A DNA stretch of 64,000 bases from Monodelphis domestica (GCF_027887165.1 NC_077229.1:115770520-115834519); one strand, 5' to 3'; counted from the first letter of the stretch, positions 22,141-33,094 are shown. Program-made: numbers and translations. Notes: generated by a model not told the origin, from the letters alone.

Positions 22141-23870
22141 GATTTTTATATTTCAAAATCTTTTCATTCTATGCACTTAGATATGACAGTAGGTATAAAA
22201 ACATTATTCTTAAATTTTTATTGATTAATAAAATGTTGAGGCAATTGCCAGCAATAACTTTATGCGTGGTAATACTCTTTTCATTACAGTTACTTTGCCA
22301 AATTCTCAAGAATACTTTGGAGTCTGTGTTTTTTTTTAATTAAAAAATTGTTTATTGTTAAAACACAGCTAAGTGGCCCCAGAATTGTTGGCCTGATTTT
22401 GTTATCACTCAATCTTAAAAACAGAGCATACGGTATATAGTAGTTTTAAGAAGTCCTAAGTTTATAGAATTATTTTAAAAATACAAAGCAAATTTGATAA
22501 GACCTTAGTGAAAGCTGAAAAGTAAACTTGGGGGAACCGAGCATATGATACATCTTAATACTGTACTGGTATAATAGCAGTAGCAGCTTTACAAATATTA
22601 TATATACTACTTGTATACTCCTATACATCTGCCTATAGAAACATTTCCATTGAATACCTATTTTAGAACCTTTTCAGTTGCGGTTGTTTGGTAACCAAAG
22701 AGGTACAACGATATTAATCTTTTGTGAATTATCAAGTTATTTCTAATATGAACATAGTACATAGAAGAGTTATTATAAACTTCACTTAGGCCTTGTAAAA
22801 TGCCATTCTGTAATAAGAATGAACTGCTTCCTCCATGAGGATTCCCTTAGTTCTTGTCTTTCATAAGAATAGCCAACAGGTTTTGTTTTTTATATATATT
22901 TTATTTTTGGAACACCTCTTACTGTCAATTCTGTATCTAATATCTATCCATTGTGAGTTTTAAGGCACCTGCATTTGTATCTGAAAAAATGAAAGAAAAG
23001 GCCTAAGTTGAATAATCAGCCTTGGAGCTTCAATGAGAATTTTCTAGGGTCCAAGTTGTATTTGAGCCAAGGTTTGAACATTACTAGATATTTTGAGAAA
23101 CTCCCTCATCTGGTTTTTGTCTTAAGAACTTTCCAAAAATCCCATTTTTTTCATATCACAGCTTTTCCAGGAAAGATAGTAAGCTTACTGAAATTTTGTA
23201 ACCCTGCCCTACCCTTGCTGTCCTTATTGATTCAATGAGTAACTGTTCTCATTCCTAGAATAGCTGAAGAGTTTTCTTGAATGACCCTGAGCCTGGCTTT
23301 TTGCTTAATGACAATTTTTTCTGTTCTTTTGTTAGAATACAGGAGAGAGAGCCTTGATCTCAGAGCTAGATTTAGAGTTAATGCAGCACTTGGGAGGAGG
23401 CACAGTAGAAGCAGCAGAGTACCATTTGGGGGCTGTCCATGAAACTTCTCAGGCTTCTTGAACATGGAATATAAAAATTAAGGGGCTACTGGTGCATGAT
23501 AGTGAGCTAGATAGTGAACCACACAAGATAGTGGAAGAGGTGGGTTCCATCTTTTAAGGCCACAAGGCTCCTATTTCTTACTTGTTTAGATAATGTTAGG
23601 TAGGACTTCAGTTCTTATTACCCTTTTATTGGTTGGGTGGCAAATGTAGTAATTAGAAATGGCTGTTCTTAAAAATGAATGGGATCTAATCACTCACTCA
23701 AAATATCCTATCATGACAAATTAGATAAAGGACATTACAGATATTCAATTAAGCTTGACCATCTAGACAACCAAAGGCAAAGAACCAATATCCTATTTGG
23801 ACATCTTGACTAACTGAAACAACTGGATAACATTTAGATATATACTATTTGCTGTATATACACAAAAGAG
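22141..23870. other. No gene seen
   Basis: AT-rich and unique-looking. Small frames at 23008-23238 (plus) and 23232-23465 (minus) lack domains and splice context. If the segment at 24.7-25.2 kb is a retrocopy, its 3' part could extend into this region, but I saw no A tail that would prove it. Confidence 0.35.
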
Positions 23871-24540
23871 ATGCATTATGAGTTTCTGTAATTTTTAAAA
23901 ACCACACTTGAGCACTTATCTAATTTAATATTTATCTTCAAACTCGATCCATCATTGTTATCAATTGTACTCATCAGAGCTGCTTGTAGAAAGTAATGGA
24001 GCTTGGGATGGACTCTGGGTGAGCCAGCTGAATCTTTCACCATAAGGCTTTGGTCATTATTGGGGGTCAACCCTGTTCCAGTTTCCTGATAAGAAGGGTT
24101 CCTCTTGGCCTCCTATTTATGATGACTTTCCTAAGAAGTCTTCTTGGATCCAATTGTCCTTTGCTGAGAATGAGGATCATATTTGTAACCCAAACTGATG
24201 GAAATGTGGTGACAACATGATCTTACTCCCCTTGTTAGAACTCTGTGTCTTCTATAACTTTCCACTGAGCAGATGTTTAACAGTTATCTGCATGGGAACA
24301 TCTTGTTTGAATGGTGCAGCCTGAAGTGTTTTGGTTCAATCAGCTTTTTGTGGCAACAAAGGTGTGGAGCAAGAGAATCCTAGTTGTATAGTAGAAAATG
24401 AGGCTTACCACAGTGTACTGGAAGGGGCGGCAAGAGTTTGGCATAGTCTGGGCACCATGTTTGTTTCAATGAGAACTGGTTCTTGCTCTCGTGAAGTTTA
24501 TGGCATAGTGAACCTAGAGGGATATGGGATCTCCATTGCA

Positions 24541-24570
24541 GATGTGGTGATGGTGGTGGTGGTGGTGGAG
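24541..24570. repeat. (GGT)n triplet tract
   Basis: Seven to eight GGT units. On the minus strand they would encode a His or Thr run. Confidence 0.9.
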
Positions 24571-24680
24571 ATGGAAGAGGGGGAATAAAGAAGAGGAGGA
24601 AGGAGGATGATAGGCTGCTGTGTCACAGATCCTCAAATAGTAGTTTGAGCAAGATCCTCTGGAAGCTGAGCACCTAAGTG

Positions 24681-25186
24681 TCATGTTTTGTGCCAGTCCT
24701 GGCAAGAGAAATGCTCTGAAGCAAGGGTATGACAGGTCTTCAGTGCTTTCTGGAGCTTGTAGAATTCATCCTTCAGCTTGTAAACCTGCTCTCTGAGCAA
24801 GCTGAATTCCTGGAAGATGATATGAGATAGAAATAGATGATCTTTCAATATCTCTAAATTCTGTGTAATCCTGCTCTGGCAACACCAATAGAAAGACCTT
24901 ACCTTCTTTGCCAAGAATTTCACTGGATTCTTAACACTGGAAAATGAGATACTCCAGGCTAATGTTGGCCAATTTTGGCCATAACCTGTATTTGTTCCAG
25001 GAGGGGCATCTATCATTCTTTCAGGTGGAGGCAGAGTTAGAGATGGTGAAGGAGAGGAAGGAGGAGGAAGAAGTGGAATCTGATTAGAGGGACTAGCTTT
25101 TCTCTTTTTGATGAATATTCTGGTTCTGGCTTTCAACTTTCTTCTTCTCCAGTATTTGTGCTTGGTCATTTTTTTCACATAAGAAC
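24681..25186 (-). CDS. Candidate terminal coding exons, unrecognised protein
   Basis: A minus-strand frame of about 168 codons runs from an AG acceptor-like site ('tttacttccttag', 25199-25187) to a TGA at 24681-24683. The translation starts with a very basic stretch (KHKYWRRRKLKARTRIF), goes through a Pro/Ser-rich segment (about residues 36-53) and ends in a leucine/lysine-rich stretch that could form a coiled coil (LLREQVYKLKDEFYKLQKAL). Inside it, 24902-24810 looks like a 93-base intron: AAG|GTAAGG at the 5' side and a pyrimidine-rich tract ending in CAG|GAATTC at the 3' side. Removing it keeps the frame (phase 0). This could be the last two exons of a real gene, a retrocopy or a chance frame. 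No start codon exon was found, no family was recognised, and no polyadenylation signal lies close downstream. It has an 'atg' 15 bases into the upstream exon. Confidence 0.25.
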
Positions 25187-25473
25187 CTAAGGAAGTAAAT
25201 AGAGTCTGGACAATGTTCTCTCTGGCTTAGAGTCTGTATTTGCAATAGTGAGATTTGTCTTTTCTTAATTCATGAAAGATATGTAGTTTCTGCTCTATTC
25301 TGTCACCTGATTGTGTCTTACTAAATTCAGAAGGCTCTAAATTGCTGCAACTTTCAGTGGTCAGTTACCATTTCAATCATTCACCTCCATACTTCACTGA
25401 CTAAGCAATTCAGAATCATTAAACATAACATTTCTATAATTTTTATGGCAACTAATTCTTCATCTTTATTCCT

Positions 25474-25530
25474 ATCATCATCATCATTCATCATCAGTAG
25501 TAGTAGTAGCAGCAGCAGCAGCAGTAGCCT
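25474..25530. repeat. (CAT)n/(GTA)n/(GCA)n triplet tract
   Basis: ATC units followed by AGT and then AGC units; a compound triplet microsatellite. Confidence 0.9.
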
Positions 25531-25539
25531 TTCTGTAAA

Positions 25540-26930
25540 GGGTCTTTCACTGAGATATTCTATCTAGCCTACCTCCTCTTTCTGTATAATTGTTTCACAT
25601 TCACTCTCTATCAGTATTAATGGATTTCCAACTTTTTAAAGCTATTTTCCCCCTTTCTGCTTATACACTTTGATTAAAGGCCTAAAAACTTCCAAGTTGA
25701 ATCTCTCAGTACACTTATCAAACACTTTCTTTCAATTCTATTTTCTTGATCCCTTACATTTTTATTTCCCAATCATAGCTCCAGGCAATTATAAAACTTA
25801 AATTGATTGTAAAAACATTTACCACCAATCAAAATTAAACTTCAGGATTAAAGGACAATCTTTAATTTGTCTCCAAGTAAAACACTTTCAATTTAATTTC
25901 TATTTTAATTTCAAGATGTCCTTGCTTTTATGTTACATGGGCAATTATTCTACAAAATTATTCACAGACCACAATTTTCTTATTTTTCTAACTTTACCTT
26001 TGACTTAAAAACTAGCCTCTGAGTTAGAGAGTTCTTAATACTTGTGCTAGGGATTCTCAAACACAAGATGAAGCTTTGAAACTTCCAAACTATAAATGGA
26101 CTTGTCCCTTTTTTTTTACTAGATACCAATTTTTTAGATTGCCTTCAGTTCAGTTTAGTAAGTAATTACTATGATTACCTTTTTCCCTTCAGTAAAACAA
26201 CAAAAATTTCTGGTCAACTCAACATGGAAGAGAGAGAGTAGGAGATATTTGTGTGCTGTAATATTGTAATGCAAGCAACTTCCATAGTCTTTATTTTTAA
26301 GGATCCTAAGGACCAGAATCGATTAACTTATTTCAACATATATATTCACCAGTATTTCTAAAATAACTTGGAAATACATTTTAAGCAAATAACATTTCAT
26401 GGCAAAACAAAATTTGCCATATTACCAATTGCCTTATTTGGCCATAAAATTTCTCCCAATGGGGAAAGGATCTCTTATCTGTTCCACCCTGTGTTTCTAA
26501 TTTGGCTGGATTAGAGAGACCCAGAGATGAAGCTATCTTGAGTTTTGAAACTTCAGCAGAAAAGTTTTCACTTTTTGTTTTTTCCTCCTTTTTCCTTTGG
26601 CCTTTAATGAGACCACCAGGAAAAGTAAACACTATTTAGACTCAATGTAAACAATGCTAATAGAATATACTCAACACTACATAGAATGCAAGTACTCTTT
26701 TGAATAATGGATGAATGTGAATGAATACACCCTTACAATTAGATCAGTTTATTGAAACTCCCATCATCTGTCCATTACTGACTGGGTTTTCATTAGTATA
26801 TCAATTCCACATGTGACACAGGTTATATAGTGTAAGAAGAAAGGCAAGAAGGTTATTATAGCTAGATCTTAGAGTTCATGAAGTAAAGTGTAAGAAGATT
26901 AGAAATCAATCAACAAGCATTTTAAAAATT
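25540..26930. other. AT-rich unique DNA, no gene seen
   Basis: No repeat of known type could be read with confidence. The 83-residue minus frame at 26381-26632 has no recognisable domain. Confidence 0.4.
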
Positions 26931-26934
26931 TAAT

Positions 26935-27545
26935 TAATTAATGTTTTCTACTTTAAAATTCCCAGGATCTCCCACCTTCTGATCCCTCCTTGTACTAGGG
27001 GAAGCATAATTTAACAAAAAAGATATATAATATGATACACATATCATATTATATATCTTGTGTTTCTATTATATCACTATATGATATATATATATTTATA
27101 ATGTATATTTCTCTGGAGATGGAAACATACAAGCCATTCTTCAAATAATATTACTGTTGCTGTATAGAATGTTCTCTTGGATCTGCTCATTTCACTTTCA
27201 TGTAGGTTTTTTCAATTTTTTAAAAATTAGCCTGCTCATTATTTCTTATGGCTTAATAGTATTCTACCACGATCATATGACACTTGTTCAGCCATGCTCC
27301 TCAATTGATAAGATCCCCTCAATTTCCACAAAGAGAGCTGCTAGCAATATTTTAGAACATAAGTTCTTTTTTTACCTGTTACCTTAGGAAATAAACCTTT
27401 TGGTGGCATTGCTGGGTCAAAAGGCATACATCATTTTATAACTCTTATAACTAATAATTCCAGATTCCTCTCTAAAATGGTTGGATCAGTTAGTTCATAA
27501 GTCCCCCAACAAATGATTTGGTGTCTTCTCCAATATTTTTCATTT
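26935..27545 (-). repeat. Marsupial L1 3' region, antisense
   Basis: 'tgctgtatagaatgttctct', 'gatctgctcatttcactttc', 'cttaatagtattctaccacg', 'ttcagccatgctcctcaatt', 'ggtggcattgctgggtcaaa' and 'ggttggatcagttagttcat' follow the order of marsupial L1 3' sequence in antisense. It is interrupted by the AT palindrome at 27020-27059. Confidence 0.7.
27020..27059. other. Perfect 18-bp inverted repeat, 4-base loop
   Basis: The arms 27020-27037 and 27042-27059 are exact reverse complements around CACA. It is AT-rich and could extrude as a cruciform. A further TA-rich stretch follows to 27110. Confidence 0.9.
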
Positions 27546-27549
27546 TACT

Positions 27550-27880
27550 TAACAAAGATTTTTAAAATCATCTACTACATCTTAGACACTAGAGCTAGTC
27601 CTTGAGATACAAAGCCTATGAATAAAATATTCCCAACTGGCCAGGACCTTACATTTTAATGAGGGCGACAAGGACATATATTAAGTATACATAGAATAAA
27701 TATAAAGAGAATATAATGAGTACAAATTAGTTAAATATTAGGTAGTTTCAGTGGGAAAGCACTAGGAGTTGATGGGATCAGTAAGAGTAAGCAAAGGCCA
27801 AGTGTTGCTCAGAGTAAGTGCTATACACAAATTTTAGCATTGTAGAATTGTGTTAATACTCATTTAATCCATAGATGAGC
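27550..27880 (-). repeat. L3/CR1-type LINE fragment
   Basis: 'gacactagagctagtccttg', 'agatacaaagcctatgaata' and 'ccaggaccttacattttaat' follow the antisense L3-like order. Confidence 0.55.
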
Positions 27881-27884
27881 TATT

Positions 27885-28245
27885 ATTAATACTTTATTAA
27901 TTGCCTCACACTCTGCTAACTGATGGGGGCAATAAAGACACGAATGAAATGGTCCTTCCTCTTAAAGAGGTTAAATTCTATTCAGAAAAGACATTTATTT
28001 ACATAAGTAATTATATAAAAAATAAATTCAGGGTAAGTTTGAGGTGGAAGGTACTAGCTAGCACCTAGGAGAAAGAAATCAGGAAAGGCTTTCTTTAGAA
28101 GGCAGAGTTTGTAAAAAAAAAAGTATAGATCAATAAGTGCACTGGGAATTGAGGGGAGGCTAAGACAAGCCATTTTGGAGGGGTATGGGAACAGAAGGGA
28201 TGCATGAATCACATGCTCAGACTCAACCTTGACTCAACTAACCAA
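27885..28245 (-). repeat. Second L3/CR1-type LINE fragment
   Basis: 'cctcacactctgctaactga', 'tgggggcaataaagacacga', 'aggaaaggctttctttagaa' and 'gaattgaggggaggctaag' repeat the same antisense order as the fragment before it. Confidence 0.6.
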
Positions 28246-28279
28246 CTATTAATTAAATGTCCAGCAAGAGGTAGATGGA

Positions 28280-28435
28280 GACTTTAAAACTAGGATGCAG
28301 TTGCATTGTCCATGGACAAATTCTGTCACTGCCTACTTGGGTCTCAGTTTTCCTTTTCTGTAAGATGAGGGGGTTGAAGATGACCTCTAAAGACCTTTCC
28401 AGCTGAAATATTCTAGAATTCTAAATATTCTTGTT
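28280..28435 (+). repeat. MIR-type SINE fragment
   Basis: 'cttgggtctcagttttcctt', 'tctgtaagatgagggggttg' and 'aagatgacctctaaagacct' are the sense distal half of a MIR-type SINE. Confidence 0.65.
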
Positions 28436-28883
28436 TCCTCCGTACCTATGCTCACATCTTTCTTCCCCCTTCTAGGCTGCTCCCACATCCGCTTCCCAGG
28501 GTCAGCCCGCAGAAAGCTCTCCAGCCCTCTCCTTTGAGCCATGGAGGCAAACCGCGAGGGGTTACTGCTGGTGGGAATTCAATAAACAACTCAGCTGAGT
28601 AGAATCTATGCACCTCAGCTCCTAGGCAGCTCTAGAAGTACAGGACTGAGCATGCTCCGGAGGAAGGGGCAGCATTCGATTGCAAGTAGAGGAAAATTTT
28701 GCACTGCACAGGGCAGCCAGAAGGTGTTCTGGCTTGGAGAGCCCGCCAGCCTCCCGCCTCTCCTCTCTCAGCCCAGTTGCTGGGGTTTTTGCCTCTGGCT
28801 CCTGTCCCAGCGCCACCCCTCTCTGGTTCCCTCTTGTGACAGCTTCTCTCCCCGGCCCAAGGCGACTCTGGCAAAGGCTGATT

Positions 28884-28902
28884 CCCCCCCCCCCCCCCCC
28901 CC
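28884..28902. repeat. Homopolymer C19 inside the CpG island
   Basis: A pure run of C on the plus strand (G on the minus strand) between 'attc' and 'ttcgg'. Confidence 0.9.
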
Positions 28903-29179
28903 TTCGGTCCCCCAATCTCCCTCTCTCTCCAACGCATCAGAGCTTGCAGGGACTTTAATCCTGCCTAGCCACACCGGACAGGAGGTAGGAGCCCAGAGCT
29001 TGCGAGCTGTAACCCGCGGCACGGATCCCAGAATCCCAGGTCCAGGCAGCCCTCGGAGCCGGCTGCAGGCTGCTGGCTGCTGGCGGCAGCTGTGTCTCCT
29101 TGGAGGAGAACAGAAGGAAGAGAACCGGGAAGGCTAGGCGAGAGAGCGCAAGAGGTGAGCCTGGCAGAGGAAAGGAAGA

Positions 29180-29189
29180 GCGCGTGCGC
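29180..29189. promoter_or_regulatory. NRF1-like palindrome
   Basis: GCGCGTGCGC matches the NRF1 core GCGCATGCGC with one A to G change. It lies just downstream of the first candidate donor, in the CpG island. Confidence 0.4.
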
Positions 29190-29349
29190 TTATTATTATT
29201 GTTATTGTTGTACGGGGCCAGGAGGTGTTTTGCGAACCAAGGGGGTTTGGAGGGTTAATTTCCCTGCTTCTCGCACCACAGTTCGGCGCTGTGACTGGAG
29301 TCCGGGCCGGAGCAGCTGTTGCGCCGAGAGGGTGCAGCTGCTGAGTTTG

Positions 29350-29363
29350 ATAACCATAGCAAC
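29350..29363 (+). promoter_or_regulatory. RFX X-box-like site
   Basis: ATAACCATAGCAAC fits the RFX half-site pair GTNRCC-N2-RGYAAC with one mismatch in the left half (ATAACC). RFX sites of this kind occur in promoters of ciliary and neuronal genes. Confidence 0.4.
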
Positions 29364-29773
29364 CACATCAGCACCGCCAGCATCCTCCGCGCTCCTCCTC
29401 TCTCTCCTCCCCCGGTGGTGGCGGTGGGGACAGAGCCTCAGGATCTCACCGCTGCCTCGGACTGCAGTCTGCCGGCTGCTTTGCCTCTTCTTCTTGGGGC
29501 CTCCCTATTCTCCCTGCCTTCCTCCCTTTCATGGTCCACACTGCCGGAGCCTTTTCGCTAAGAGAAAGGGAGAGAGGACCCAGGAGGGAGAGTGCACGGG
29601 GTGTCTGGAAGAGTTGACAGAGGTGCACTGCAGAGGGACGCTTCAACCCAGGTGAGAGAGCGCGGGAGCTCGGTCTTTGCTTGTCAACTCTTCCTTTAGG
29701 TACGATGTTGATTCAAGCCTGTTGGAGAGTTGGGTTGGTTTTCACAATTTTGCTGGAATGTGGACTCAGTGAT

Positions 29774-29805
29774 TTTATTTTATTTTATTTTATTTTATTT
29801 TAATT
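29774..29805. repeat. (TTTTA)n microsatellite
   Basis: Five to six units of TTTTA. Confidence 0.95.
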
Positions 29806-30900
29806 TTTACCATTTCACCTAGTCTCTTTCTTTGCCTTCCTCTACCTCCTACCTACTCTTGGGGAGATTTCTAGGGAGAATCAGTAAGCCTTACATGTGC
29901 TAAGTGAAGGAGAAATTGCTCTCACTCTTGAAGTCTTGGAGGGAGGCTGAAAGAACTGGGGACCATCATGGAAAATCCAAAGGTGCTAGCCTAGTGTCAG
30001 TTTGGTATCCCTTCCTAATCTGGAGTCCTGCAATTACTCATGTTCCTCACAGCTGAGGAACCCAGGTTCTCTTTAGATGATCTTTGGGGCAAATGCATTA
30101 TTGGGTGTTTGGGGAGGGACAGAATAGGGAAGGGAAATTCAACTTGAATAGTTTATACAGAGATCAAACCAAATGGTCTAGAGGTGTGTGTGTGTGTGTG
30201 TGTGTATGTGGTGTGGTGTGGAATAGAGTTCCACTGCAGATCTATCAGAGTCCATGGAGAAGTGATTAATCCCCACAAGATATATAGAGGTACCCAAAGA
30301 TTTCTTTCTTTCTTTCTTTTTGGCATATTGACTTTGGTTCAGATTGGGTTGGCCCAGAAGTTGAGGGCAAGTGGGGAACTATTTGCTATTCAGTGACTGC
30401 AGGGAGATTTCCTGAGTGAAAGGAGTTACGGGCATTTCAAATATTTTTTTTGCAGTAGAAGAAAAAATAGACGTCAGCAACCAAACCCTCTTCCTTGTTT
30501 TCTCCATCATCCTCTACTCCCTTCTGTTCCCACCACCCATTATTATTCATCTCACAGATGGGGTTGTACCTGGCCACAATGACAATCAGCATTCCAATAA
30601 TAAAGGCACCAGTCATTGGTAAATTTTCTTCCTGATGCAAATAGACAGATACCACTTTAGCTGATTAGGAAGGCATTGTTTTTGTCCAGATTCTGGGCTC
30701 TTGCTTCCATTGGCATCAAGTGGTATGGGCAAGCATAGTTATACCCATGTTGAATGTGGACTAGGGTAGGCTATTTACAATGTCTGTTGTCAGAGAGGAT
30801 CAGCAAGGCAAGGACTGTTTTCCCCCTCTTCATTTCCATGTCTTTGGTTTGGGTCAGTGCAACACAGTTATAATTTGATAAAGGCTTTTGATGTGAAAGT
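29806..30900. other. First-intron-like DNA, no gene seen
   Basis: Composition returns to AT-rich within 150 bases of the island. It contains (GT)n at 30184-30206 and (CTTT)n at 30302-30320. Open frames around 30437-30655 on both strands have no domain. Confidence 0.45.
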
Positions 30901-30904
30901 TCTT

Positions 30905-30985
30905 TGGTGTAATTCACTTTAACAAATACTTATTAAGTACCCACTATGTGCAGGACACTGTACTAAACTCTTAAGTGGATTTCTC
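30905..30985 (-). repeat. L3-type LINE 3' end fragment
   Basis: 'aacaaatacttattaagtac' and 'ccactatgtgcaggacactg' are the antisense 3' end. Confidence 0.65.
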
Positions 30986-31371
30986 TGTGGTATATAATAT
31001 GTTTTCTCTTTTTATAAGGTTACACCTATGAAAAACTACTGTTAAATGGTAGTATGAATTCCCATATAAGTTTTTCTTGGACCCAAGTGTCTATTATAGT
31101 TATATCTTGAAAACAACAACAAAATTGCATTCTTAAAATAATTAAATGTTTAAACAGCCCATATATTTAAAGAGAGTAGAAATCTGAAGTTACTAAATTA
31201 TACTTGGCACTTGTCTTTTTTGTGATGGGAAAATATATACCTTATTTGGGCAAGAAAAATACTTTTTTAAAAAAATTCTTGTAAACAATTAGAAGTCAAG
31301 ATCTTTGGTATTAACTGCAGTGTGACATTGAGGCTAGTTTGTGAGCAATAGTTCCTGGATCTTATAGTATA

Positions 31372-31475
31372 ATCCTCTCATTTTACAGATAAAGAAACTG
31401 AGGTCCAATGAGGTATAGTGGTCTGTCCAAGGTCACACAGATAGTAAGGAGCTGAATTAGCATTTAAGGCTATGT
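31372..31475 (-). repeat. MIR-type SINE fragment
   Basis: 'cattttacagataaagaaac', 'tgaggtccaatgaggta' and 'ccaaggtcacacagatagta' are the antisense CORE. Confidence 0.7.
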
Positions 31476-31869
31476 GTTTTTATCTCCATGCTAACTTAGT
31501 TGATGTATATTTAATTTGTGGTCTTCTAGGAAGAGCTCATACCAATGTGAGTGAGTTCAAAGATACACTATCTTTGGATCTTGGGTGTTATTACTTTTGT
31601 TTTTACCCTTGTCTCAGTATATGGCCAACCTAAAGAATATTTCTTTCACACTTAAGGAATATTTTGGGCCATCCACTGAAGAAAAATGAAAAGGAGCAGA
31701 AATGACTTCCTTTTCCAAAAATACAGATGCTCGTTTCCCCCAAGTGACTGTCTTAGAAAGGCTGTCACTTTTTATCAGATGTATATTTTATGATATTTAA
31801 AGGACCTATGGTAAAGATGGTAGATTTAGAGCCACAGGAATAGAGAGAAAAGACTTACTTTGTACTTTG

Positions 31870-31990
31870 CTACCTTTTTTGACCTTGAACAATTCTTTTC
31901 TACTCTCTAGACCTGATTATCTCCATCTGTAATGTGAGAGGGTTGGTTGTACTGGTGATCTTCAAAACCTGTTACATCTCTAAATCCTTT
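31870..31990 (+). repeat. MIR-type SINE fragment
   Basis: 'tttgaccttgaacaattctt', 'ctctctagacctgattatct' and 'ccatctgtaatgtgagaggg' are the sense CORE. Confidence 0.55.
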
Positions 31991-32244
31991 ATTGAATATG
32001 TTTAAAAGCCATAATTTAACAAGAAAACTTTTATAATCCTTCTATTTTTTCTTTTAATTTTCTCTTTTATTTTATCCATGGCCTAGAAGGCATGTCAAAA
32101 GCCTGTATCCACTGGATCAATTCAACTTTTTAAAAGGTTTGTTTCCTCAGTAATCTTATTTGGAAAAATTTTAATGGCCCTCATCTTCTTCATTTAAATT
32201 CATGGGAAACAATGTAGTGCGGAAAAAACATCAAAAGAAAGGGG

Positions 32245-32375
32245 ACTTCAGACACTTCCCAACTCTGTGACCCTGGGCAAGTTACTTCACCCCCTTTGCC
32301 TAGCCCTTACCACTCTTCTGCCTTGGAACCAATACACAGTATTGATTCTAAGGTGTAAGGTAAGGGTTGTTTTGT
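32245..32375 (+). mobile_element. Marsupial tRNA/CORE-type SINE, 5' truncated
   Basis: It starts in the middle ('cttcagacacttcccaactc') and ends with 'ttctgccttggaaccaatac' and 'gtaaggtaagggttgttttg'. The tRNA-like head is missing. Confidence 0.8.
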
Positions 32376-32384
32376 TTTTTTCCT

Positions 32385-32530
32385 GAATTCTAACTCAAGT
32401 TGTGTTACTAACTCATTGTGTGACCTTATGACATTGTATCTTTGAGACTCAGTTTCTAAAAAACTGCATAATAAAGAATTGGACTCAATGATCCTTTAGG
32501 TCCCTTTCTGCTCTAATATTCTGAGTCTGT
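32385..32530 (+). repeat. MIR-type SINE
   Basis: 'tcattgtgtgaccttatgac', 'tttgagactcagtttctaaa' and 'caatgatcctttaggtccct' follow the sense order. Confidence 0.7.
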
Positions 32531-32829
32531 AAATTAAATCATATCTGTACTCACCAAGTTCAGGCTGTTGGCATTTGTAGACAGGGGCTAGAAATAAGCT
32601 TATAGTTTCTGTGAAGATTTGCCCTTCATTTTGGAATTCTCTTTATTCCTTCTCTCTAAGCTGCTTGCCTCCCTGATAACCCTCACTATTTGAGCACACC
32701 CTCTTTCCTGGTGTGGATCTCTTTATTTTTCCCCAAGACTTGGTGAAAGCTGCTAGGTAGTATACTCCATGTAAGCCTGAGAGTTAGGGAATTGACTTCC
32801 TTCTTTGTTTTATATCTCCATTGATTTCT

Positions 32830-33035
32830 AGAATTATAGAATCTCAGCATTGGCAGAGTCATCAGGAGGTCATCTAGTCCAACGTCTACTTAACACATAA
32901 ATTCTCTCTGAAGCCATTCAAAATTGGCTTAAAAATTTCTATGGTGAAGTAATGTTACTAAGATGATGTTTCTTATATTGAGCTGAAATCTTCCCTCTGC
33001 AATATTCCTTCTGATGCAAATGTAAAAATTCCCCC
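32830..33035 (+). repeat. Ancient interspersed repeat, same type as 1745-1965
   Basis: 'aattatagaatctcagcatt', 'ggtcatctagtccaacgtct', then 'cttatattgagctgaaatct'. Confidence 0.5.
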
Positions 33036-33094
33036 TGATAATAATATTCTTAATGATAAAATAACATTTTAGAGCTGCTTTAATCACAAAAGTC

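Larger units (their letters stand above)
28640..29651 (+). other. Candidate untranslated first exon(s), gene unknown
   Basis: GC-rich 5'-UTR-like sequence ends in two good splice donors on the plus strand: AAGAG|GTGAGC at 29154/29155 and AACCCAG|GTGAGA at 29651/29652. A pyrimidine-rich stretch ending in 'cgcaccacag' (29282) could act as an acceptor between them, which would allow alternative first exons. The 187-codon plus frame here (29092-29655) starts in the same GC-rich sequence and is low in complexity (Arg/Leu/Ser/Pro), so I read it as UTR rather than protein. The transcription start is unknown. The coding exons must lie outside the window unless the acceptor at 60572 is real. Confidence 0.45.
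28480..29660 (+). promoter_or_regulatory. CpG island, probable gene promoter
   Basis: This is the only long stretch in the window that is GC-rich and keeps many CpG dinucleotides (for example 'aacccgcggcacgg', 'gaagagcgcgtgcgcttatt', 'ggcgctgtgac', 'gtccgggccgg', 'ttgcgccgag'). The surrounding 28 kb on the left and 18 kb on the right have almost none. In mammals such islands mark promoters active in the germ line. No TATA box is placed convincingly. Candidate sites include an NRF1-like palindrome (29180-29189) and an X-box-like RFX site (29350-29363). Direction is taken from the splice donors on the plus strand. A bidirectional promoter is not excluded, since a minus-strand donor-like CG|GTGAGATCC also exists near 29452-29458. 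Confidence 0.8.

Noticed and set aside
28622..29022. Several GC-rich frames on both strands of the island
   Set aside because: Mutually overlapping frames in GC-rich DNA with no domain; Gly runs come from the C19/G19 tract.
29367..29432. Possible RE1/NRSF silencer in the island
   Set aside because: The half-sites CAGCACC (about 29368) and GGACAG (about 29427) are more than 50 bases apart, far beyond any accepted spacing.
29092..29655. 187-codon open frame across the CpG island
   Set aside because: It overlaps both candidate splice donors, is low in complexity and lies in GC-rich sequence where stops are rare. It reads better as 5' UTR.
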